Below are positions 1-9,021 of a stretch of 35,878 bases of DNA, in pieces. The translations under genes were made by a program, and so were the position numbers. Numbering within the stretch: the stretch's first letter is position 1; every line of letters starts with the position of its first letter. The notes beneath the pieces are model-generated. The model did not search any database and had not been told where the DNA came from. It saw only the letters and a list, made by a program, of their open reading frames with translations. Location: contig CAMAXJ010000009.1 of the NCBI GenBank assembly GCA_945862155.1, positions 1 to 35,878 on the forward strand. Direction: 5' to 3'. Origin of the DNA: Rhodoluna limnophila. GTDB taxonomy: Bacteria > Actinomycetota > Actinomycetes > Actinomycetales > Microbacteriaceae.

Positions 1-804
1 CCCAACCCACGCTGGTCGGCAGTTTCGAGCGCATCAGAACTCGATACCTTCATAGCTGAATTTGGTCCAGAGGTAGTTGTGAAAACTCCCATCGGTGGCT
101 ACGACGGTAAGGGTGTTCGGGTAGTTAGCTCCTCGGCTGAAGTTAGCGATTGGTTTGAGCCAGCCTCACTTGCTTTACTCGGAGGGCAGTTGCTGGCTGA
201 AGAAAAAGTCAATTTCACCCGTGAACTAGCTCAGCTGTCTGCAAGAAACCCAAGCGGTGAGTTTAAGGCGTGGCCGGTAGTTGAGACCAGGCAGAAAAAT
301 GGTGTGTGCTCAGAAGTGTTAGCTCCAGCACCAAATCTTTCAAAAGAATTGGCAGAACAAGCAAAGCAGATTGCTGAAATGATTTCTTCTTCCCTGGGTG
401 TCACAGGAAATCTTGCGGTTGAAATGTTTGAAACCGCTGACGGGAAACTTCTCGTCAATGAGCTTGCAATGCGCCCGCACAATTCAGGACACTTCAGTAT
501 TGAAGGATCAACTACCTCTCAATTCGAGCAGCACCTTCGGGCAGTGCTCGATCTTCCACTTGGAGAAACCACCTGCGCCGAGCCTTCGGTCATGGTGAAT
601 CTGCTGGGTGTATCCGATGAGGTTGATTACGTAGAAAACTACCCGGAGCTTATGAAGCAGTTCGCATCTGCCAAGCTCCACTCCTACGGAAAGAGCCCTC
701 GAATCGGGCGAAAGCTTGGGCACATTACCGTTGTCGGCGGGACCCAAGAATCCGCACTGGCTACCGCACTAAAGGCCAGAGCTTTGATTCTGGGTGTCCG
801 CTAA
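1..804 (+). CDS. purK: 5-(carboxyamino)imidazole ribonucleotide synthase PurK, 5' end outside window
   Basis: This is the C-terminal part of an ATP-grasp enzyme that carboxylates AIR to N5-CAIR in cytosolic purine synthesis. The frame is open from base 1 and ends in TAA at 802-804, so the true start lies upstream. The first visible internal GTG, at 79, is not a start. The segment KTPIGGYDGKGVRVV, just after codon 27, is the glycine-rich ATP-grasp loop typical of PurK. VNELAMRPHNSGHFSIEG further on is the metal/ATP-binding core with its Asn-Glu and Arg-Pro-His-Asn-Ser-Gly signature. purE follows after about 60 bp, as expected for the two-step PurK/PurE route. Confidence 0.96.
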   Translation, partial: PNPRWSAVSSASELDTFIAEFGPEVVVKTPIGGYDGKGVRVVSSSAEVSDWFEPASLALLGGQLLAEEKVNFTRELAQLSARNPSGEFKAWPVVETRQKNGVCSEVLAPAPNLSKELAEQAKQIAEMISSSLGVTGNLAVEMFETADGKLLVNELAMRPHNSGHFSIEGSTTSQFEQHLRAVLDLPLGETTCAEPSVMVNLLGVSDEVDYVENYPELMKQFASAKLHSYGKSPRIGRKLGHITVVGGTQESALATALKARALILGVR

Positions 805-863
805 AGCCCAATCTTGGCTAAAATTGGTCAAGCGAGCTTGATTCAATTCGACGGGAGTCCCTA

Positions 864-1373
864 ATGACCAATCCATTGGTCGGCGTTGTCATGGGCTCAG
901 ACTCAGACTGGTCCGTTATGTCCGACGCCGCGGAGGCTCTCAAGCAATTTGGAATTGAATACGAAGTTGAGGTTCTCTCAGCTCACCGCACTCCAGAAAA
1001 AATGATCGAGTGGGGCAAAGCTGCTTCCTCTCGCGGGGTTAAGGTAATCATCGCCGGCGCTGGCGGAGCTGCTCATCTACCCGGCATGCTTGCTTCGGTC
1101 ACAACCCTTCCGGTTATTGGTGTTCCGGTATCGCTTAGCAAACTCGATGGCATGGACTCACTGCTTTCAATCGTGCAAATGCCAGCCGGTATTCCAGTTG
1201 CCACTGTCTCAATTGGCGGAGCAAAAAATGCTGGAATTCTGGCAGCTCGAATCCTTGGAACAAACGATTCGGCTCTGGAAAAAAAGCTAATCGAATACGG
1301 CCATTCATTGGCGTCTTTAGTTGCCGAAAAGAACGAGCAGCTAAAAGCTGAAATTTCTAGAGGCGGAAAATGA
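864..1373 (+). CDS. purE: N5-carboxyaminoimidazole ribonucleotide mutase PurE (class I)
   Basis: PurE converts N5-CAIR to CAIR, the step after PurK in purine synthesis. At 169 residues it has the normal class I length. Visible motifs are GSDSD at residues 11-15, SAHRTPE around 39-45 with the catalytic His41, and [12 protein letters not shown] around 64-75. The ATG at 864 is preceded by GGGAG at 853-857. A TAAAAT hexamer at 819-824 could serve as a -10, but no convincing -35 goes with it. The stop overlaps the next start as ATGA, so the ABC permease gene is probably translationally coupled to this housekeeping gene. Confidence 0.97.
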   Translation: MTNPLVGVVMGSDSDWSVMSDAAEALKQFGIEYEVEVLSAHRTPEKMIEWGKAASSRGVKVIIAGAGGAAHLPGMLASVTTLPVIGVPVSLSKLDGMDSLLSIVQMPAGIPVATVSIGGAKNAGILAARILGTNDSALEKKLIEYGHSLASLVAEKNEQLKAEISRGGK

Positions 1374-2215
1374 ATCTAGCTGACTATGCAACCGCGAATG
1401 GACTAACGCAGGTTGGGGTTCGACCAAAGTTCGGCGAGTACATAAAGCAAGTTTGGCAAAGGCGCGATTTTGCCTTCATTATGTCTCTCTATGCATCCGA
1501 GTCAGCCAACGCTCGCAGCAGGCTAGGAGGTTGGTGGCTGGTCTTAGTGCCCTCGCTTCAAGCCTTCACCTATGGACTCATATTTGGTTTGATTCTCGGA
1601 AGTTTGCGTCCAGCAAACTTCATACCTTTCTTGATTACTGGAGTTTTTCTCTTCTCCTTTTTCTCAGGATCATTTTCTGCTGGAGCTAAAGCAATCACTT
1701 CGAACTCGGGTCTACTAAAAACTTTGAGCTTCCCAAGAATTCTTTTGCCATTATCTGCCGTGATTCGTGAGTTCATCAACTTCATTCCGCAACTAGCTAT
1801 TCTTGCGCTCGTTATGTTGGTTTTCGGCCAGGAGATTTCCTGGGACTGGTTGTATCTGATCCCGATCACTTTTTTGATGTTTCTTTTCAGCACAGGACTA
1901 GCCATGATCTCGGCCAGGCTAACTGTTCGAATTCAAGACTTGAACAAACTTGTCCCATTCATTACTCGAGTGATGTTCTATTCCAGCGGAATCTTCTTCG
2001 AGGTAGAAAGAATATTTGCCGACTACCCAGAGCTACTTGCGATAGCAACACTAAATCCAGTGAATGCATTTATAAGTTTGGCCAGAGGAGCTTTAGTGAA
2101 TGACTTGCAAATGAGTCCTGTTCTTTGGGTAGTCGCCACCGCTTGGTCTGTTGGAACATTCCTATTTGGCGTTTTTTACTTCTGGAGAGCCGAGGCCCGC
2201 TATGGTCGCGACTGA
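1370..2215 (+). CDS. ABC-2 type polysaccharide/teichoic acid exporter, permease subunit
   Basis: This is the membrane half of a Wzm/TagG-type exporter that moves an undecaprenyl-linked glycan or teichoic acid across the cytoplasmic membrane. The 281 residues begin with about 50 cytosolic residues. About six hydrophobic segments follow, roughly at 55-78, 84-105, 127-152, 157-180, 198-213 and 248-270, the usual ABC2_membrane topology. The C-terminus [13 protein letters not shown] is typical of the family. The start overlaps the purE stop by 4 bp, and the end overlaps the partner ATPase gene by 14 bp. The neighbouring glycosyltransferase and CDP-polyol transferase support glycopolymer export. 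The exact cargo is not determinable from this window. Confidence 0.9.
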   Translation: MNLADYATANGLTQVGVRPKFGEYIKQVWQRRDFAFIMSLYASESANARSRLGGWWLVLVPSLQAFTYGLIFGLILGSLRPANFIPFLITGVFLFSFFSGSFSAGAKAITSNSGLLKTLSFPRILLPLSAVIREFINFIPQLAILALVMLVFGQEISWDWLYLIPITFLMFLFSTGLAMISARLTVRIQDLNKLVPFITRVMFYSSGIFFEVERIFADYPELLAIATLNPVNAFISLARGALVNDLQMSPVLWVVATAWSVGTFLFGVFYFWRAEARYGRD

Positions 2216-2963
2216 AAATAGTAAGAAACCAGTGATTGTTCTGGATGATGTTCACGTTACCTATCAAGTCTTTGGAACTGGCAAGAAGGCAAATAGGGTC
2301 AAGGGTAAGTTACGAAGCCGAACTCGTATGAGAGAAGTCCATGCAGTTAAGGGTGTGTCTCTGGTTATTCACGAAGGCGAAACCCTAGGAATTGTAGGGT
2401 CTAACGGTTCTGGTAAGTCCTCCCTAATGCGCGCAATAGCCGGGTTGTTCCCTGCAACCCAAGGCTCTGTTTACGCACTAGGAAAACCCATGATGCTTGG
2501 CGTTGGAGCTGCTTTGCTGCCAAACCTCAGTGGTGACAAGAACATTCTTCTCGGTGGACTAGCCATGGGCTACAGCAAAAAGGAAATTACTAGAGCCAGT
2601 GAATCAATTATTGATTTTTCGGGGCTTCGGGAGTTCATCGACTTGCCGATGCGCACCTATTCGCAGGGCATGTCAGCAAGACTTCGCTTTTCGATCGCAG
2701 CTACCAAGAAGCACGATATCCTGATAATCGACGAGGCACTGGCTGTTGGTGACAGACAGTTTCGACTAAAGGCTGAATCTAGAATCAGGCAGATGCGTCA
2801 AGAAGCTGGAACTGTTTTGTTAGTTAGTCACAATATGAAATCCATTCAGGACACTTGTAACCGAGTTATTTGGCTTGAAAAAGGCGTGCTCTTGATGGAT
2901 GGCAACCCTAAAGAAGTTTGCGACGCTTACATTGCAGCTATGGAAAAAGGCGACACCGACTAG
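2202..2963 (+). CDS. ABC-2 type polysaccharide/teichoic acid exporter, ATP-binding subunit
   Basis: This is the ATPase partner (Wzt/TagH type) of the preceding permease, 253 residues from the chosen start. The Walker A loop GSNGSGKS lies near 66-73, the signature YSQGM near 153-157, and Walker B ILIIDE near 173-178, followed by the H-loop in SHNMKS. The extra loop VKGKLRSRTRM between the first strands and Walker A is common in Wzt/TagH proteins. There is no long C-terminal cargo-binding domain of the Wzt-O9a type. The upstream ATG at 2151 lies well inside the permease gene. The ATG at 2202 has GAGG 6 nt upstream and starts directly before the conserved domain, so it is preferred. The glycosyltransferase gene begins directly after the stop. 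Confidence 0.92.
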   Translation: MVATENSKKPVIVLDDVHVTYQVFGTGKKANRVKGKLRSRTRMREVHAVKGVSLVIHEGETLGIVGSNGSGKSSLMRAIAGLFPATQGSVYALGKPMMLGVGAALLPNLSGDKNILLGGLAMGYSKKEITRASESIIDFSGLREFIDLPMRTYSQGMSARLRFSIAATKKHDILIIDEALAVGDRQFRLKAESRIRQMRQEAGTVLLVSHNMKSIQDTCNRVIWLEKGVLLMDGNPKEVCDAYIAAMEKGDTD

Positions 2964-3971
2964 ATGAATACCCCTTACCCAAGCGTCATGGTGATGATGC
3001 CGGTTAGAAACGAACAGCAGCACTTAGTTTCGGCGGTTGAGAGTGTCCTCAAGCAGAATTACCCGGGCCAGCTGGAAATCGTATTGGCAATCGGTCCTTC
3101 GGTCGACCAAACTGAGAAAGTGGCTAGTGATCTGGCTGCCAAGCATTCAAGCGTGAGAATAATCACAAACCCCAAAGGTCTTTCAACATCGGGCTTGAAC
3201 TTAGCTATTGAGTCATCCAAAAGCGAAGTCATTATTCGGGTGGACGCGCACAGTGAGCTTGGTGAAAACTACTTGAAACGCGGAGTTGAAATCCTAGAGG
3301 ATTCAAAGTCTGTCTTAGTGGGCGGAATCATGAAGGCTCAGGGAAAAACCGCCCTTCAAAAAGCAGTGGCCTTCGGCTATGGATCAAGGTTCGGTCTTGG
3401 CGGAGGCAGGTACCACTTGGGTGGCAAGGCTGGCGAAGCTGAGTCTGCCTACCTTGGCATCTTTGATGCTGAAGCCTTAAAGGCGGTTGGTGGTTATGAC
3501 GAAAACACGATTCGCGGGGAAGACTGGGACCTAGCGCAACGGCTCAAGGCTCAAGGCGGCAGGGTTTGGTTTAGTCCAGAACTTGTTGTTCATTACTGGC
3601 CAAGATCAAACATTAAAGCCTTGGCTTGGCAGTTTTACTCGACCGGAGTCTGGCGAGGCGAGCTAACTCGTCGGGCTCCTACTAAAGCTTCGCTGAGATA
3701 CTTCCTACCACCACTTGCTCTATTAGTTTTGGCGGGCCTCGTGGTTTCAGCAAGCTTTGGAATTATCGGGGAATTGGATTTGATTATTCCAATTGCATTT
3801 TATTTGTTGGTAGTTGCCTTCGCAGCTGCCACCGCAAAGTCCCTATCATTGGTTGATCGCCTTGCGGTGTTTGTTGCTTTGCCAGTTATGCATTTGAGCT
3901 GGGCATTTGGATTTTGGATTGGATTTGTATTCGGAGCCAAAAAGACAATTGATGCTGGGGATAAAAAGTGA
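2964..3971 (+). CDS. Family 2 glycosyltransferase with C-terminal membrane segments
   Basis: This 335-residue GT-A enzyme probably adds a sugar to a lipid-linked envelope polymer at the inner face of the membrane. The N-terminal MMPVRNEQQHLVSAVESVL is the nucleotide-sugar binding start of GT2. VDAH around 93-96 takes the place of the DxD motif, and ED at 186-187 followed by WD is the acceptor/catalytic base region. Hydrophobic segments around 245-270, 275-295 and 305-325 anchor the C-terminus. The start codon touches the stop of the ABC ATPase gene, and the stop overlaps the next gene as GTGA. This places it inside the exporter operon. The sugar and acceptor are unknown. Confidence 0.88.
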   Translation: MNTPYPSVMVMMPVRNEQQHLVSAVESVLKQNYPGQLEIVLAIGPSVDQTEKVASDLAAKHSSVRIITNPKGLSTSGLNLAIESSKSEVIIRVDAHSELGENYLKRGVEILEDSKSVLVGGIMKAQGKTALQKAVAFGYGSRFGLGGGRYHLGGKAGEAESAYLGIFDAEALKAVGGYDENTIRGEDWDLAQRLKAQGGRVWFSPELVVHYWPRSNIKALAWQFYSTGVWRGELTRRAPTKASLRYFLPPLALLVLAGLVVSASFGIIGELDLIIPIAFYLLVVAFAAATAKSLSLVDRLAVFVALPVMHLSWAFGFWIGFVFGAKKTIDAGDKK

Positions 3972-5143
3972 AGTACTCACCAACTCGCATCCTGGGTGCA
4001 CTAAGACGAAGAGAACTGGATTGGTTTCGAGGGGCTGTTTATCGAGCATTCAGCAAGTCTCCACTGACCAACACATTATTATTTGAGTCCTTTCAAGGAA
4101 AAGTAATTGGGGATAATCCTCTAGCAATCTTTGCTGAGATCAAATCTCGAAATCCTAGAGCAGAATTGGTTTTTACTGTCAACTCTTCAACCAAAGCGCC
4201 AAGCGGAGCAAGGGGAGTCAAACACGGCTCACTAGCTTGGCTAAGGGCACTTGCCACAGCCAAAGTGTTGGTGAACAACACAAATTTTCCAGGCTATTTT
4301 CGAAAGCGCTCTGGTCAGACCTATATACAAACCTGGCACGGAACACCACTAAAGCGTCTTGGCAGAGACATTGTGGACGTTGTGCCAACCGGAAGCTACT
4401 TGAAGATGATGGACCGAGAGGCTTCGTTTTGGGACTACCTAATCTCACCGAATCCTTACTGCACTGAGATTTTAGGAAAAACCTTTGGTTACTCTGGTCA
4501 GATTTTGGAAACGGGATATCCAAGAAATGATGTCTTGATAAAAGGCAATGAAAAACGTGACCTTGTGCGCAAATCTCTCGGGATACTGGATGAAAACCAG
4601 TTAGTGGTTCTCTATGCCCCTACATGGCGAGATTCAAAACGCACTGCAACTGGAAACTGGAAGCCGGTAAATTACCTGAACGGTTCGCTAGGGCCAAATG
4701 TCACATTGTTGTTCCGAGGTCACACCAACACCCATTCAGCGCATAGCGAGGCAGTGGCAAAGGATGCTATTGATGTGACTGATTACAAGAATGTCGCAGA
4801 GTTGTATTTGGCCGCCGATGTTCTGGTGACCGATTACTCATCTTCCATGTTTGATTTTTCCGTCACCGGCAAGCCGATGATTTTTTTGGCTCCTGACTTT
4901 GATGACTACGGTGCCAAAAGAGGTTTCTATTTCGACTTCGAGCAACTTGCCCCTGGACCAATCTTGAGAGATTCTTCATTCCTGAGAAAATCCTTAGAGA
5001 GTATTGATAGCCAAAAGAGCGAGTATGCAAAGCGCTATTTGGCGTGGCAAATGAAGTTCAACAAACTAGAGGACGGTCTTGCTTCGAAGCGTGTGGTGGA
5101 TGCAACACTCACCGCGTTTCACAGCCTCTTTTCAGATCATTAA
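3968..5143 (+). CDS. CDP-glycerol glycerophosphotransferase family protein (TagB/TagF type)
   Basis: This enzyme is expected to transfer a polyol phosphate from a CDP-linked donor to a wall glycopolymer, as TagB/TagF do for teichoic acid. Its 391 residues contain the family landmarks: QTWHGTPLKRLGRD with the conserved HGTPLK, LYAPTWRD, FRGHTN, and VTDYSSSMFDF followed by KPMIFLAPD. It starts at GTG 3968, overlapping the previous stop by 4 bp. It closes the tight operon that begins at purK. CDP-glycerol synthase (TagD) is not in the window. The LicC-like cytidylyltransferase at 8311 could make the donor, but that is inference. Confidence 0.9.
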   Translation: MKYSPTRILGALRRRELDWFRGAVYRAFSKSPLTNTLLFESFQGKVIGDNPLAIFAEIKSRNPRAELVFTVNSSTKAPSGARGVKHGSLAWLRALATAKVLVNNTNFPGYFRKRSGQTYIQTWHGTPLKRLGRDIVDVVPTGSYLKMMDREASFWDYLISPNPYCTEILGKTFGYSGQILETGYPRNDVLIKGNEKRDLVRKSLGILDENQLVVLYAPTWRDSKRTATGNWKPVNYLNGSLGPNVTLLFRGHTNTHSAHSEAVAKDAIDVTDYKNVAELYLAADVLVTDYSSSMFDFSVTGKPMIFLAPDFDDYGAKRGFYFDFEQLAPGPILRDSSFLRKSLESIDSQKSEYAKRYLAWQMKFNKLEDGLASKRVVDATLTAFHSLFSDH

Positions 5144-5144
5144 A

Positions 5145-5166
5145 CCTAGACTTTAGAGTGTCTAGG
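5145..5166 (+). promoter_or_regulatory. Inverted repeat overlapping the ribosome binding site of the lipoprotein gene
   Basis: CCTAGAC at 5145-5151 and GTCTAGG at 5160-5166 form a perfect 7-bp stem with an 8-nt loop. The right arm includes the start of the AGGAG ribosome binding site at 5164-5168, ahead of the ATG at 5176. In RNA this could hide the site and lower translation. As DNA it could be an operator. No U-tract follows, so an intrinsic terminator is less likely. Confidence 0.45.
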
Positions 5167-5175
5167 AGTTGAGCC

Positions 5176-5652
5176 ATGAAGCGGACCCTTTTAATCACCA
5201 CAACATTGGTTGCTGTTGCAACCCTGGCTGGCTGCGCCTTGTTTTATCCAAACCTTGGAAGCAATGAAACTCCAAGCGATCCCATGGATCCAAGCCCTTC
5301 CGCATCCGCGACCCCAACCCCGACCGCAACTGAGACCCCAACAGCTGCCCCTAAGGAGCTGGCTAAGCCTCGAGTTTTGTTCTATGAGATCGTCGGCACC
5401 AACCTCCAGATCATCGGTGAGGTCGTTAACTTTGCTGAAGACGGTGGAGAGTGCATCATCACTTTTTACTCCGGCAATACCCCTGTTGTCATGGAGCGAG
5501 TTCCAGCTGAGCACAACGTGAGCACCACGCAGTGCTTCCCACTCACCACTGCTCTTTCCAGATTACCGAAGGGAATGGTTGATGTAGTCATCGGCTACGA
5601 ATCAGACAAGTACGCAGGGGCGTCTGAAAAGTTTGAGGTGATTATCCCCTAA
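5176..5652 (+). CDS. Secreted lipoprotein with Pro/Thr/Ser-rich linker, function unknown
   Basis: The N-terminus [20 protein letters not shown] is a lipoprotein signal with lipobox LAGC and lipidated Cys20. Residues about 33-62 form a [10 protein letters not shown]-like flexible linker. The rest, about 95 residues, has two cysteines (in GGECII and TTQCFP) that could pair and looks like a small beta-rich domain ([19 protein letters not shown]), perhaps of the FxLYD type. That resemblance is weak. The stop overlaps the start of the next gene as TAATG, so this lipoprotein and the large LysM protein are probably made together. They may act at the same envelope site. Confidence 0.8.
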   Translation: MKRTLLITTTLVAVATLAGCALFYPNLGSNETPSDPMDPSPSASATPTPTATETPTAAPKELAKPRVLFYEIVGTNLQIIGEVVNFAEDGGECIITFYSGNTPVVMERVPAEHNVSTTQCFPLTTALSRLPKGMVDVVIGYESDKYAGASEKFEVIIP

Positions 5653-8300
5653 TGTTCAAATTGCTTGGAAAGTTTTGGGCTGCCGCAACGGTTTTGACAC
5701 TCACCGTTTTCGGTCTGGTTGCCATACCTTCTGAGCAAGAGCCGGCAGCTGCTCTAAACGGTTCAATGTTTGATCCGGGTCTAATCATTAGTGACAGCGT
5801 CTTTTATGATTTTGGAACAATGTCGGTAGCAGATATCCAGAGATTCTTGGATGGAAGAGTTGCCGCTTGTCGTGCAGCTGCCGATCGCCCTGGCTGCATA
5901 AAGGATTACCGTCTAAGCACCCCTGGCGCTACCGGGTCACCTGGAAGATGTGAATCGGTTCCCGCTAAATCCAACATCACTGCAGCAGAACTGATTTACG
6001 ACGTCGCGCGTGCGTGTGGGATTAACCCTCGCGTTATCTTGGTCAAACTACAAAAAGAGCAGGGTCTAATCACTTCAACTGACCCAAGCCCAAGAGCATA
6101 TGACTTTGCATTAGGAATGGACTGCCCCGATAGTCCAAGTGGTTGTAGTGCGGCCTCAGCAGGATTCTTCTGGCAGCTTTATAAAGGTGTAGGTCAATTG
6201 AACTGGTACAGCAACCCCGCCGGTTCTTTTACTTGGCTAAGACCAGGCTCTGTCATTTCGAGGGAGTACTATCCAAACCGCCCAAGCTGTGGATCTCAGT
6301 CCTTTACTCTGCGAAACAAGGCAACAGCAGCCCTTTACTACTACACCCCTTACGTTCCTAACCAGGCAGCCCTGACTAACCTCTACTCAACCGGGGATAG
6401 CTGCAGCTCTTATGGAAATAGAAACTTCTGGAGATACTTCTCGGACTGGTTCGGCTCTCCCATTGGTGGAGGCTTCCTACTGAAGGCGGCTAAGGGCGAT
6501 ACTTACTTTATTGTCGACGAGGTCAAGTACCGAGTGCCTGACTCATTCCTACTTTCCTCGCTAGCACCGCTTGGCCCAATTGGTGAAATTTCCAAAGACT
6601 ACCTCGATAGCTTTGTCACCATGGGGGATATGACCCCATTGATTAAAAACGCCACCGCAGATCGTTACTGGTTTGTCGATAACAGTAAGCGGATGAGTTT
6701 TACCTCTTGTGAGCAAGTTGCGGCATTCGGTTTGAATTGTGGCTCTGCTGTGACTGTCACTAGCACCCAGTTCACCGCACTTGCTAGCGGTGGTGAAGTG
6801 ACCAACGTGGTGGTTGGAGCAAACAACGAACGATACCTGGTTGAAGCCGGTCAGCTTCGCGAAATTCTGAACGATGCCTCCGCTGCCGAAGCAAGTTTGC
6901 CACTTACTGCCTCATCGCCAATAAGGCGAGAAGCCTTGAACTACCTTCCAATCGGTGTCCCGATTGCCAGCAACGGTTCACTAGTTGGCAATCGTGAAAC
7001 CGGTGCACTTGGAGTTGTTGCCGACGGCAGTTTCTTCGGTATTGATCCCGCAACAGCTGCCGATGTTAACTTTGGAGTTTGGTTCCAAGGGGCGGGCTCA
7101 ACCCTGAGCCCTCAAAGCATTCAAGCCCTAACCTTGGGGCCGGTGATTCAATCCATCGTGGCTGATGCTTCAGGTAAGCAGTACCTATTGACACCTGCTG
7201 GAAAGCGATTGATTCAGGACACTGAGAACTGGATTGAGAAACCAACAGTGCTGCCTGCATCAGTTCTGGACCTGATCCCTACCGTGGCCGAAGAACTTGT
7301 TACCCCTGCGGTAGTTCGTTCAACAACTAACGAAACTTTGTTTCTAGTAAACGAAGGCCAGCTTCGCCCAATTCAAACCTCTGACCGCAAAGCAGTTCGA
7401 GCAAGCCTCGAAGAAGACACCGTGCACCGCATCTCTCCTTCGGCGCTAAGCCAAATGCGAAAAGGTAGCCAGGTGATTCCTCCTGGAGCATTGGTTTCAG
7501 TTGGAAGCACAAACTTCCTAGTTGATGGCCTTAGCCGGCTTTATAAGATTCCAAGTAGCGAGCAAGCTCGAGCCCTTGGTTTGGGATCAGCTCGAACCGT
7601 CAAGAAGTCCGCTGTTTCTTCCTATGAGCGGGCAGGAAGCCTGTCGGGCATAAAGGTCACTTGCAGTGCGCAACCGCATCTGGTTGTTGGTGGAAAACTA
7701 GTTCGCGTAAGTTCTGAAACTTTCACGCATTACCCAACTACGGCTCAGGAACTAGACCCTGGTACCTGCGCCGCGCTTTCGATCTCTGACGCGGCTGGTT
7801 CAAGATTTATTAGAACTTCATCAGGTCAATACTTCCTGGTTGAAGCTGGTGAGAAAAGACCAATTGCGAGTAAGGCTCGCTACGTTGCCCTGAAGGGCTC
7901 TGGTCCAAGCGCGATTCCAGTTGATGCCGTATTTGCCGCGAGAGTACCAACCGGTTCCAAAGTTGGCGCTGGAACAGCTGTTGTCAGCGACAGCGTTGCT
8001 GCTGCGCCGTCTCCAACGGCTTCCCCGGCACCAGTTAAGCCAACACCGACTCCAACTATTACTCCAACACCAACTCCGACCCCAAGTGCTTCGGCTACTC
8101 CTAAGCCAACGACGACACCAAAGCCCACAGCATCTCCGACCCCTTCTCCATCTGCAGCAAAGACCTATACGGTCAAATCTGGCGATACTCTGACCGGAAT
8201 CGCCTCACGCTTTGGAACTACCTCGAAGATTCTTATGGATTTGAACTCAATTGCTAACGCGAACCTGATCAAAATCGGTCAAATCCTCAAACTTCCCTAA
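5652..8300 (+). CDS. Large secreted LysM protein with N-terminal lysozyme-like domain and internal repeats
   Basis: This 882-residue exported protein has a signal sequence at about 1-35. Residues about 45-270 resemble a domain found in many actinobacterial surface proteins often labelled hemagglutinin. It contains [29 protein letters not shown] and [13 protein letters not shown], and looks lysozyme/transglycosylase-like. Residues about 280-770 hold about eight copies of a short motif of the form (Y/F)LV-x2-G-x2-R-x-I, near 281, 335, 390, 507, 559, 618, 673 and 723. A PTPTPT linker at about 783-835 leads to a LysM peptidoglycan-binding domain at 837-882 ([20 protein letters not shown]). The likely site of action is the cell wall. 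No catalytic residue can be assigned with confidence. Confidence 0.87.
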   Translation: MFKLLGKFWAAATVLTLTVFGLVAIPSEQEPAAALNGSMFDPGLIISDSVFYDFGTMSVADIQRFLDGRVAACRAAADRPGCIKDYRLSTPGATGSPGRCESVPAKSNITAAELIYDVARACGINPRVILVKLQKEQGLITSTDPSPRAYDFALGMDCPDSPSGCSAASAGFFWQLYKGVGQLNWYSNPAGSFTWLRPGSVISREYYPNRPSCGSQSFTLRNKATAALYYYTPYVPNQAALTNLYSTGDSCSSYGNRNFWRYFSDWFGSPIGGGFLLKAAKGDTYFIVDEVKYRVPDSFLLSSLAPLGPIGEISKDYLDSFVTMGDMTPLIKNATADRYWFVDNSKRMSFTSCEQVAAFGLNCGSAVTVTSTQFTALASGGEVTNVVVGANNERYLVEAGQLREILNDASAAEASLPLTASSPIRREALNYLPIGVPIASNGSLVGNRETGALGVVADGSFFGIDPATAADVNFGVWFQGAGSTLSPQSIQALTLGPVIQSIVADASGKQYLLTPAGKRLIQDTENWIEKPTVLPASVLDLIPTVAEELVTPAVVRSTTNETLFLVNEGQLRPIQTSDRKAVRASLEEDTVHRISPSALSQMRKGSQVIPPGALVSVGSTNFLVDGLSRLYKIPSSEQARALGLGSARTVKKSAVSSYERAGSLSGIKVTCSAQPHLVVGGKLVRVSSETFTHYPTTAQELDPGTCAALSISDAAGSRFIRTSSGQYFLVEAGEKRPIASKARYVALKGSGPSAIPVDAVFAARVPTGSKVGAGTAVVSDSVAAAPSPTASPAPVKPTPTPTITPTPTPTPSASATPKPTTTPKPTASPTPSPSAAKTYTVKSGDTLTGIASRFGTTSKILMDLNSIANANLIKIGQILKLP

Positions 8301-8303
8301 ACT
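8298..8303 (+). promoter_or_regulatory. Possible -10 hexamer for a leaderless LicC-like transcript
   Basis: TAAACT ends 7 nt before the ATG at 8311, at the end of the preceding gene. This fits a TANNNT -10 placed so that transcription would start at the start codon. The intervening TGGGGCT could instead act as a weak ribosome binding site. Confidence 0.35.
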
Positions 8304-8310
8304 TGGGGCT

Positions 8311-9009
8311 ATGTCTAAACAGGTAATCATCCTGGCTGCCGGGATGGGAACACGGCTTGCCCGTCCGCTTCCAAAGCCCCTCACTGAATTGCGTGATGGT
8401 CGCTCAATCATGAAGCAGCAGATGGATAATTTGAGCCAAGCATTTGGCGATAACTTCCGGGCGATGATCGTGGTCGGTTTCAAGCTCGAAGCCATCATCG
8501 AGCGATTTCCTGAAGCGACCTTTGTTTACAACGAGGTCTACGACCAGACCAACACCTCCAAATCACTTCTGAAGGCCCTTCGGGCCTCCAATGATGGCGG
8601 AGCCCTTTGGCTAAATGGCGATGTGGTTTTTGATCCAGAGGTCCTAAATCGCGTGCTTCCTCTTATGGAGTCGGATCAGTCTTTTGTTGTTGTCAACACT
8701 GCAAAGGTCAGCGACGAAGAGGTCAAGTACACTCTCTCGGCTGATGGCTTCATAGCCGAGCTTTCCAAGCAGGTCGTCAATGGCCTGGGTGAAGCGGTTG
8801 GCATCAATTTCGTATCCGCAACTGACAAGAAAGCCCTAATCAAGCATCTGGCGGAAGTCGATGACCAGGACTACTTCGAGCGCGGGATTGAAGTTGGTAT
8901 CGCAACCGATGGCCTTAGATTCCAACCCGTTGATATCAGCGATTTGTATGCTGTCGAGGTGGATTTTGCCGAGGACCTCGAACGAGCCAACGAGCACTTC
9001 AAGAGCTAG
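8311..9009 (+). CDS. LicC-like sugar/choline-phosphate nucleotidyltransferase
   Basis: This 232-residue NTP_transferase enzyme activates a phosphorylated small molecule with a nucleotide. The N-terminal LAAGMGTRL with a following PKPL is the nucleotide-binding signature. LNGDVVF carries the metal-binding Asp. YNEVYDQTNTSKSLLKAL and the C-terminal DLYAVEVDFAEDLERA resemble phosphocholine cytidylyltransferases (LicC) more than RmlA or GalU. It lies between the LysM protein and manA, in a locus containing a CDP-polyol phosphotransferase, so a CDP-activated product is plausible. The nucleotide and substrate cannot be settled from sequence alone. Confidence 0.8.
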   Translation: MSKQVIILAAGMGTRLARPLPKPLTELRDGRSIMKQQMDNLSQAFGDNFRAMIVVGFKLEAIIERFPEATFVYNEVYDQTNTSKSLLKALRASNDGGALWLNGDVVFDPEVLNRVLPLMESDQSFVVVNTAKVSDEEVKYTLSADGFIAELSKQVVNGLGEAVGINFVSATDKKALIKHLAEVDDQDYFERGIEVGIATDGLRFQPVDISDLYAVEVDFAEDLERANEHFKS

Positions 9010-9021
9010 GAAAAAGCCAGC

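Noticed and set aside
2151-2201. Upstream extension of the ABC ATPase gene
   Set aside because: It lies deep inside the permease coding region, adds non-conserved residues, and the ATG at 2202 has a better-placed GAGG site.
7880-8128. Minus-strand frame rich in Gly and Val
   Set aside because: It is the reverse reading of the PTPTPT linker of the LysM protein. The repetitive GVGVG pattern reflects that linker.
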